10,232 nt of DNA from CAYLHS01 sp964383535 (GTDB lineage Bacteria > Actinomycetota > Acidimicrobiia > Spongiisociales > UBA4744): assembly GCA_964383535.1 (NCBI GenBank), contig CAYLHS010000075.1, forward strand, positions 1 through 10,232. Reading direction: 5' to 3'. Below, piece after piece: positions 5,474 through 10,232 of this stretch. A model generated the notes under the pieces. It was not told the origin of the DNA and made no database searches. It was given only the letters and a program-made list of their open reading frames with translations. Every line of letters begins with the position of its first letter. The first letter of the stretch is position 1. The translations under genes were made by a program, and so were the position numbers.

Positions 5474-6177
5474 GCACTCCTGCGCTCGAAGTACGCGGGC
5501 TCAGCTACTCCTACCCGGATGGCCGGAGAGCACTCGACGGGACAGACTTTCACATCCACCCAGGCGAGCGGGTCGCGCTCCTCGGCGCGAATGGAGCCGG
5601 CAAGACGACGCTCGTACTCCATCTCAACGGCATCCTCAAGCCATCGGCCGGCACGGTTCGCGTCGCCGGACTCGAGGTGGACGACAGCAATCTCCGAGAG
5701 ATACGCCGAAGAGTCGGCCTCGTATTCCAAGACCCCGATGACCAGCTGTTCATGCCGACGGTTCGCAGAGATGTGGCGTTCGGTCCCGCCAACTTCGGGG
5801 TACAGGGGGCTGCGCTGGATCGGAGGGTTCGTGAGGCGCTGGACGCGGTCGAGATGGGCGATGCCATCGATAGGGCACCGCACCACTTGAGTCTCGGCGA
5901 GCGGAGGCGGGTCGCCGTTGCCACCGTGCTGGCAATGGAGCCAGAGATTCTGGTTCTCGACGAACCGTCGTCGAATCTGGATCCGGCCGGGCGCCGAGAG
6001 CTGGCGCGAATGCTCGACACGCTCGATATCACGATGCTGCTCGTCACCCACGACCTCGCGTATGCGCGTGCGCTGTGCCGGCGGGTGATGATCATGAACC
6101 GTGGAAGGATCGTCGCAGACGGACCCACGGAGACGGTCCTCGCGGACGAGTATTTGCTGGCCGAGAACCGACTGTGA
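5470..6177 (+). CDS. cbiO: ECF transporter ATPase CbiO
   Basis: The ATP-binding subunit (235 aa) that powers nickel/cobalt import. Motifs in order are Walker A GANGAGKTT (39-47), Q-loop FQDPDDQLF (86-94), ABC signature LSLGERRR (140-147), Walker B LVLDEP (161-166) with catalytic E165, D-loop SSNLD (167-171) and switch histidine H194 in LVTHDLA. FQDPDDQLF followed by TVRRDVAFGP is typical of ECF-type ATPases. The GTG at 5470 is chosen because it overlaps the cbiQ stop (GTGA) and leaves the usual short lead before LEVRGLSYSYPDG; a long upstream extension in this frame is only overlap with cbiQ. With one cbiO gene the ATPase would work as a homodimer. It is the last gene of the operon. Confidence 0.95.
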   Translation: MSTPALEVRGLSYSYPDGRRALDGTDFHIHPGERVALLGANGAGKTTLVLHLNGILKPSAGTVRVAGLEVDDSNLREIRRRVGLVFQDPDDQLFMPTVRRDVAFGPANFGVQGAALDRRVREALDAVEMGDAIDRAPHHLSLGERRRVAVATVLAMEPEILVLDEPSSNLDPAGRRELARMLDTLDITMLLVTHDLAYARALCRRVMIMNRGRIVADGPTETVLADEYLLAENRL

Positions 6178-6196
6178 GAGCGTACGGCTGACGGCC

Positions 6197-6213
6197 TGCG
6201 GCGGGCAGCCGCA
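6197..6213. terminator. Small hairpin after cbiO
   Basis: TGCGGC-GGGCA-GCCGCA is a perfect 6-bp stem 19 bp after the cbiO stop. No T-run follows. It may assist the larger inverted repeat at 6253-6294 in ending the cbi transcript. Confidence 0.35.
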
Positions 6214-6252
6214 CGCGTTCTGTCGACCGTGGGACCGGATGTGAGGTGCTAG

Positions 6253-6294
6253 GTCCGGGTGACGTTGTGAGCACGCCTACAACATCACCCGGAC
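6253..6294. terminator. Bidirectional terminator between convergent cbiO and ccmG
   Basis: GTCCGGGTGA (6253-6262) pairs perfectly with TCACCCGGAC (6285-6294). After one C/A mismatch, GTTGT (6264-6268) pairs with ACAAC (6279-6283) around a 10-base loop. The 15 pairs lie between two convergent operons, the position for a shared terminator. The ccmG stop codon is inside one arm, so ribosomes finishing ccmG would reach the structure. Neither side has a strong T-run. Confidence 0.65.
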
Positions 6295-6887
6295 TGGGTC
6301 TGTCCTTCGTTGAGATCGCCAGGAGTGCCACCCGCGAGAATGGTGTTGATCGTGTTGCTCATCTCGATCGAGGAGATCGGTCCGACCTTCTTCGCCATGA
6401 TCGTCCCGTCGGGAGCGACGAAGAACGTCTCCGGGACGCCGAAGACGCCGAAGTCGATGGCGACACGGGAATCGGGGTCGACGACGTACTGCATGCCCTC
6501 CGCCCGACCGTACGAGTCGAGGAAGCCCATCGCCGCGTCCGGCTCGTCCTGATACACGATGCCGACGAATTCCACGGGTGCTCCGTCGTACTCCGCGGCC
6601 GCAGCGCTGATCACCGAGTGCTCTTGACGGCATGGGAAGCACCACGACGCGAAGAAGTTGATCACCATGACATTGCCGTCGTTGGCGGCCAGATCGAGCG
6701 TCCCGTCACCGTCGAGGTAGGCGAGCGTGTCGTTCGGCACCGGTTTGCCGATCAGCGGGGACTTGATGAGGCTCGGGTCCTTGCCGAATCCGCGGCTGAA
6801 CACCACAACCATGGCAATCACGATGAGCACGATGGCCGCAACCCCGAGCCACGTGCCGAGTTTCGGCGTGGTTCGGGTGTCGGTCAT
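6285..6887 (-). CDS. ccmG: CcmG/DsbE-type membrane-anchored thioredoxin (TlpA family)
   Basis: A 200-residue extracytoplasmic thiol-disulfide protein that keeps apocytochrome c cysteines reduced for haem attachment. It has a short cytosolic N-terminus, one membrane anchor (about 13-30, GVAAIVLIVIAMVVVF), then a TlpA/ResA-like domain: GKPVPNDTL, VMVINFFASWCFPCRQEH with redox cysteines C83 and C86, the cis-proline P152 in GVPETFF, and FVAPDGTI. The start at ATG 6887 overlaps the ccmF stop (ATGA), with GAGG about 8 bases upstream; in-frame sequence further upstream is inside ccmF. It is the last gene of the ccm operon, and its TGA lies in the terminator stem. It offers an internal reference for the WCxxC motif where the lipoprotein at 2991-3608 has TGA. 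Confidence 0.92.
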   Translation of the reverse strand: MTDTRTTPKLGTWLGVAAIVLIVIAMVVVFSRGFGKDPSLIKSPLIGKPVPNDTLAYLDGDGTLDLAANDGNVMVINFFASWCFPCRQEHSVISAAAAEYDGAPVEFVGIVYQDEPDAAMGFLDSYGRAEGMQYVVDPDSRVAIDFGVFGVPETFFVAPDGTIMAKKVGPISSIEMSNTINTILAGGTPGDLNEGQTQSG

Positions 6888-8899
6888 TTCGAAACCTCGA
6901 CTGCGGTCCTGACGGGTTTGCGAGCGAGCCACGCCCAGAGTCCTCCCACACCGGCGAGGAGCCCACCGAGCCACACCAGCCAGATGTCCGGGAACCAGAA
7001 GACGTCCATGGCGATGGGAGGCTCGTCGACCGAGCTACGGAGCGACAGGTAGAGGTCGCCCCTGAACGTGGAGTACACGTCGGGTGTTCCGACCGAGTCG
7101 CGCCCGTTGGAGTAGGAGTTCAATCGTGGCTGGAGTTCCACGACCACCTTGCCGTTCCTGGATACTTCCATCAGGGCGCCGGAGACGAAACGGTTCGCTT
7201 CGACTCGGCTGAACTGGTTCACGTACGTGATGTCGAATCCCGGGAATTGCACGGTGTCGCCGGGTGAGAACTCGAAGTGGGCCTTCACGACCAGGCTGCC
7301 GCTGAACGCGAGGCCGACAGCGAGAACTGCCACGCCGATGTGGGCGATCTGTCCGCCCCAGTAGCCGGGGTCCGACCTCATGGTGTGGAGTGCCGCCCCT
7401 GCATAGCTCTCGTTGGTTTTCACGTGTCGTCGGTGAATCGCGTCCCAGAGCGCTCTCGCGGCGACGGCGACGACGAACGAGCCGAGCAGAATCGCTGCCA
7501 CCACCGTTAGGCTCCGCCGTCCCAGGAGCACCGCGACTGCGGCAACGGCCAGAGCGACACGGAGCGGGTTGCGAATTCGTGCCCACACCACCGAGCCGTT
7601 GGCCTTCCTCCAGGGGGTGATTGATCCGACCGCCATCGTCAGCAGCAGAATCAGTCCGATGGGGGTCGCGAGTTTGTTGAAGAAAGGCGGTCCGACACCC
7701 ACCTGTGATCCGGTGAGTGCATCGAGGACGAACGGGTACATCGTTCCGGTCAGGACGACGATCCCGAACACGCTGAGAATCAGATTGTTGGCGAGGATGG
7801 CGCCCTCTCTGCTCGCCAGCGAGTCCAACCGTGGTGCGGAGCCGACCGACTTGGCGCGGATCACGAAGAGTCCGAACGAGAACACCAGGACGACGGCCAA
7901 GAACCAGAGGAGGATCGGTCCTATGGCGGACTGCGTGAACGCATGGACGGAGTTGACGATTCCCGACCTCGTGATGAACGTTCCGAGGATCGTCAAGGCG
8001 AACGTCGAGATCACCAGGACGAAGTTCCAGCTCTGGAGCATGCCGCGGCGCAGCTGCACGGCGGCAGAGTGCAAGAACGCCGTGGCGAGGAGCCAAGGCA
8101 TGAACGATGCGTTCTCGACGGCGTCCCACGCCCAGTAGCCACCCCAGCCGAGCACGTCGTACGACCAGAGCCCACCCAGCACGATGCCGACGGTGAGGAA
8201 GACCCACGCCACGAGCGTCCACGAGCGCGTCCTGCGTAGCCAGTCGGTGCCGCCGGGACCGGTGATCAGCGCCGACATGGCGAACGCGTAGGGAACGCTC
8301 AAACCGACGTAGCCGACGTACAGCATTGGTGGATGGATTGCCATGAGAGGATGGTTTTGGAGCAGCGGGTTGGGCCCGAAGCCCTCGAGAGCCGCCTGTG
8401 CGTGCGCCCATGGGAGCACGCTCGACGCGCTGCACCCCACCTGGTTGGCGACGGTGCACACGGCGAACGGGTCGGAGACCGCGAGCATCAGCCCGAAGAA
8501 GAAAGCTGAGATGATGCCCATCACTCCCAGAGCGCCCGATCCGAGCGGGTCACGCGTGCCGAGTCGTCTCGATGCGAAATACACGGTCGCTGTGAAGATC
8601 GCCAGGATCAAACCCCACAGGACGATGCTGCCTTCGAGGGCAGCCCAGGCGCTGGCGATCTTGTACAGGAGTGGGGTGGATGTCGTCGAGTTGTTGGCGA
8701 TGTACGCGATGGAGTAGTCGTTGGTGAGGAGGCCGACCTGGAGCGCGAGCATTGCGACGACTCCGCCGCCGAGGAGGCCATAGACAGGACCCGCCAGGGA
8801 GACGTCGTGGCCGGCCTGCCGCCGGAATCCCTGGAAAGCGAGCACGAGCGAAGAGACGAACGCCGTGACGACGGCGAGGAATCCGAGCGCTGCCGTCAT
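6884..8899 (-). CDS. ccmF: Cytochrome c maturation haem lyase subunit CcmF
   Basis: A 671-residue polytopic membrane protein that takes haem from CcmE and joins it to apocytochrome c. The haem-handling WWD domain is clear, LGWGGYWAWDAVENASFMPW (250-269, with W252, W256, W258 and D259), preceded by the conserved stretch NPLLQNHPLMAIHPPMLYVG (177-196, with H183 and H189). Many hydrophobic helices run through the chain. A large extracytoplasmic domain follows near 560-640 (FSPGDTVQFPGFDITYVNQF onward), and a final membrane span is at the C-terminus. Length fits the family (about 630-680). The start ATG 8899 overlaps the ccmE stop (ATGA), so the 35 extra upstream codons in frame belong to ccmE DNA. 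A 474-aa antiparallel-looking frame inside the gene is a shadow. Confidence 0.96.
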   Translation of the reverse strand: MTAALGFLAVVTAFVSSLVLAFQGFRRQAGHDVSLAGPVYGLLGGGVVAMLALQVGLLTNDYSIAYIANNSTTSTPLLYKIASAWAALEGSIVLWGLILAIFTATVYFASRRLGTRDPLGSGALGVMGIISAFFFGLMLAVSDPFAVCTVANQVGCSASSVLPWAHAQAALEGFGPNPLLQNHPLMAIHPPMLYVGYVGLSVPYAFAMSALITGPGGTDWLRRTRSWTLVAWVFLTVGIVLGGLWSYDVLGWGGYWAWDAVENASFMPWLLATAFLHSAAVQLRRGMLQSWNFVLVISTFALTILGTFITRSGIVNSVHAFTQSAIGPILLWFLAVVLVFSFGLFVIRAKSVGSAPRLDSLASREGAILANNLILSVFGIVVLTGTMYPFVLDALTGSQVGVGPPFFNKLATPIGLILLLTMAVGSITPWRKANGSVVWARIRNPLRVALAVAAVAVLLGRRSLTVVAAILLGSFVVAVAARALWDAIHRRHVKTNESYAGAALHTMRSDPGYWGGQIAHIGVAVLAVGLAFSGSLVVKAHFEFSPGDTVQFPGFDITYVNQFSRVEANRFVSGALMEVSRNGKVVVELQPRLNSYSNGRDSVGTPDVYSTFRGDLYLSLRSSVDEPPIAMDVFWFPDIWLVWLGGLLAGVGGLWAWLARKPVRTAVEVSK

Positions 8900-9315
8900 G
8901 ATCCGCCGTCTCCTGGAACGTATGAATCGTGGGGTTCCTGGGCGTTGTAGTTCTCGTCGTGCTTGACGATCAACACGTCGGAGACGAATTGGTCGCCTTC
9001 CCATGCGCCCTCAACGACTGCTCCGGCGCCGTCCTTGAAGAGCTGCGGTGGCGTGCCTTCGTTGTCGACGTCGATGGTGGTTTCCCCATCGGTCACCTCG
9101 AACGTGACCCCGGAGTCCGTCGTGTGAATGCTGCCGGCGACGACGAGGCCGCCGAGCCTGAATCGTCGCCCGTCGGGGAAGTCGGCTCGTTGCTGGACCG
9201 CTTCGGTTGGCGTGAGGTAGTAGACGAGGTTCTCGTTGAGATTCGCGAACGCGAAGAAGCCGACGGCGGCCAGGATGACAACGATCGCCGGGATGATGAA
9301 CCATCGGTGCGCCAT
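8896..9315 (-). CDS. ccmE: Haem chaperone CcmE
   Basis: A 139-residue periplasmic haem carrier anchored by one N-terminal helix (about 4-25, RWFIIPAIVVILAAVGFFAF). The signature LIVKHDENY (115-123) provides H119, which binds haem covalently, and Y123, an axial ligand. It is the His type of CcmE, not the Cys type seen in some sulfate reducers and archaea. The soluble beta-barrel (OB fold) includes YYLTPTEAVQQ, RFRLGGLVVAGSI and VTFEVTDG. The start ATG 9315 follows the ccmD stop by 2 bp. A purine-rich AGAGGGAG lies about 10 bases upstream, slightly far, and coupling to ccmD is likely. It overlaps ccmF by 4 bp. Confidence 0.95.
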   Translation of the reverse strand: MAHRWFIIPAIVVILAAVGFFAFANLNENLVYYLTPTEAVQQRADFPDGRRFRLGGLVVAGSIHTTDSGVTFEVTDGETTIDVDNEGTPPQLFKDGAGAVVEGAWEGDQFVSDVLIVKHDENYNAQEPHDSYVPGDGGS

Positions 9316-9317
9316 GG

Positions 9318-9446
9318 TCAGTTCTCCCTCTTGTATCGCTTTGAAGTCGATCGGAACCTGATGAGGAGGCTGATCGCGTAGAGGATCAGGAACCCGTACA
9401 CCAGTGAGTATGCGAAGACTACCCAACCCCCGGTGAATTCATGCAT
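9318..9446 (-). CDS. ccmD: Small membrane protein CcmD
   Basis: A 42-residue single-span protein: a short polar lead (MHEFTGG), a helix at about 8-29 (WVVFAYSLVYGFLILYAISL) and a strongly basic tail (RFRSTSKRYKREN). Size, topology and position between ccmC and ccmE are those of CcmD, which helps release haem-loaded CcmE from the CcmABC complex. CcmD sequences diverge greatly, so context carries the identification. ATG 9446 has GGAGGGAAG about 6 bases upstream and overlaps the ccmC 3' end by 8 bp. Confidence 0.85.
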   Translation of the reverse strand: MHEFTGGWVVFAYSLVYGFLILYAISLLIRFRSTSKRYKREN

Positions 9447-10188
9447 GGGCTCTTCCCTCCAGGTTCGGTGCGGTGATGCCTGCCCCCGCGATCTCCAGGT
9501 TCTCCTGCGCTTCTCGCTGCTCAACCGCGTCACTCATCTGCGCGATCCAGACTCGGGCGACCATGAACGCCAGGTAGACGAGCGTGAATGCGCCGAGGTT
9601 GATCATGAGCGCGCGAAGCATGGCAGGGTCGATCGTTGACGTTCCCAAGCCTTCGAACGTCTCAGGTCGCAGGATCGTCGGAGCCTGGTGCAGGGTACGG
9701 AACCATGTGACGGACAAGTGGACGAGCGGAATCTGGACGAACGCGACGATTCCGAGAACGGCCGCACGTCGAGCCCGCATGTCGGGGTTCGAGATGCTGC
9801 GTCGGAGCGCGAGGTACCCGAGGTACACGATGAACATGAGCGCGGTGAGCACCAGCCTGGCGTCACCCCAGTCCCAGAACGTGCCCCAAACGGGCCGTCC
9901 CCACAGCATGCCTGTGATCAGCGCGACACCGGTGAAGAACACGCCCATCTCGGCCGAACTCGCTGCGACACGATCCCACGAGTGCCGCTTGGTGACCAGA
10001 TAACCGATGCCTGCCACCAGTACGACGGCAAACGACAGATACGCCAGCCACGCGGACGGCACGTGTACATACATGATCTTCTGGAAGATCCCCTGGAACT
10101 CGTCGAGTGGGGCATTGACTCCGAAGGTCAGTCCGGTGGCGACACCTGCAACGGCGAGCAGCGAGAGGACGAGCAGGGAACGTTTCAA
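9439..10188 (-). CDS. ccmC: Haem-handling membrane protein CcmC
   Basis: A 249-residue six-helix membrane protein that presents haem to CcmE. The WWD domain WGRPVWGTFWDWGDARL (96-112) lies in an extracytoplasmic loop. Flanking haem-ligand histidines are H42 in YVHVPSAWLAY and H157 in IPLVHLSVTWF, with TLHQAP close by. The family N-terminal segment EFQGIFQKIMYVHVP is present. The start is a TTG at 10188, with GGAGGAG ending eight bases upstream. The TTG shares bases with an upstream TGA (TTGA overlap), the junction style seen across this operon. The last 35 residues, after the sixth helix, form a charged, alanine-rich cytosolic tail that is somewhat longer than in E. coli CcmC. Confidence 0.95.
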   Translation of the reverse strand: MKRSLLVLSLLAVAGVATGLTFGVNAPLDEFQGIFQKIMYVHVPSAWLAYLSFAVVLVAGIGYLVTKRHSWDRVAASSAEMGVFFTGVALITGMLWGRPVWGTFWDWGDARLVLTALMFIVYLGYLALRRSISNPDMRARRAAVLGIVAFVQIPLVHLSVTWFRTLHQAPTILRPETFEGLGTSTIDPAMLRALMINLGAFTLVYLAFMVARVWIAQMSDAVEQREAQENLEIAGAGITAPNLEGRAHA

Positions 10189-10232
10189 CGGGATGTCTCC
10201 TCCAGTGGGCGGGCGGTGAGTACTCCTACCAC
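10185..10232 (-). CDS. C-terminal end of an upstream ccm gene, probably ccmB (partial)
   Basis: Only 15 codons and a TGA are inside the window (minus strand, ending VVGVLTARPLEETSR). The TGA overlaps the ccmC TTG start by 4 bp, as at most other junctions of this operon. The permease gene ccmB usually precedes ccmC, but the tail is too short to recognise, and the identity rests on gene order. Confidence 0.45.
   Translation of the reverse strand: MVGVLTARPLEETSR

Noticed and set aside
7035..8459. 474-codon minus-strand frame inside ccmF in another phase
   Set aside because: Low-complexity, Arg-rich translation in an alternative phase of ccmF, which itself has clear WWD and membrane-helix features.
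1..10232. CRISPR arrays, insertion sequences, tRNA genes, phage genes
   Set aside because: No regularly spaced repeats, transposase or integrase motifs, or tRNA cloverleaf sequences were seen; gene content is housekeeping-like.

Overview
This is a GC-rich, densely coded stretch of bacterial chromosome. A WhiB-family iron-sulfur regulator, found almost only in Actinomycetota and their phages, together with GTG/TTG starts, TANNNT-type -10 boxes and a possible leaderless transcript, points to an actinobacterium. A cytochrome c maturation System I (Ccm) operon is not what I would expect of the classical Streptomyces/Mycobacterium lineages, which I recall using System II. A deep-branching class such as Acidimicrobiia is therefore my best guess (inference).

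Layout. 1-331 is the RNase P RNA gene (minus strand, 3' end cut by the window edge). 332-494 is non-coding and holds two hairpins. 495-956 (minus) is a gamma-glutamylcyclotransferase-like protein, divergent from a plus-strand series: whiB-like (1053-1304), a glutaryl-CoA dehydrogenase-type acyl-CoA dehydrogenase (1362-2537), a Fur-family regulator (2534-2971), a thioredoxin-fold lipoprotein (2991-3608), and an ECF nickel/cobalt transporter cbiMN-cbiQ-cbiO (3747-6177). A strong inverted repeat at 6253-6294 separates these from a convergent minus-strand ccm operon, whose transcription order is (ccmB?)-ccmC-ccmD-ccmE-ccmF-ccmG (10232 down to 6285). Nearly every operon junction is a 4-bp stop/start overlap, so translational coupling is the rule here.

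The most notable feature is the thioredoxin-fold lipoprotein. Its reading frame is interrupted by one in-frame TGA (3297-3299) exactly where the first cysteine of the WCxxC redox motif belongs (W-[TGA]-P-V-C). Reading continues in the same frame through an intact second half with the cis-proline and a TAA stop. Directly after the TGA lies a two-part stem-loop: a 5-bp lower stem, a perfect 7-bp upper stem and an AGUUG loop. Its position and loop agree with bacterial SECIS elements. The economical reading is a selenocysteine-containing (UxxC) extracytoplasmic thioredoxin-like lipoprotein; the alternative is a one-base nonsense mutation or sequencing error.

Functional connections. The Fur homologue probably senses a metal. 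Upstream of cbiM a near-consensus -10 (TATACT) is followed by an imperfect palindrome TGCAA-N5-ATGCA that resembles the Streptomyces nickel-regulator (Nur) box, so nickel-responsive repression of the transporter is a reasonable hypothesis. The ccm genes make a membrane machine that attaches haem to exported c-type cytochromes; CcmG, a second thioredoxin-fold protein with an ordinary WCFPC motif, is a useful internal comparison for the selenoprotein candidate.
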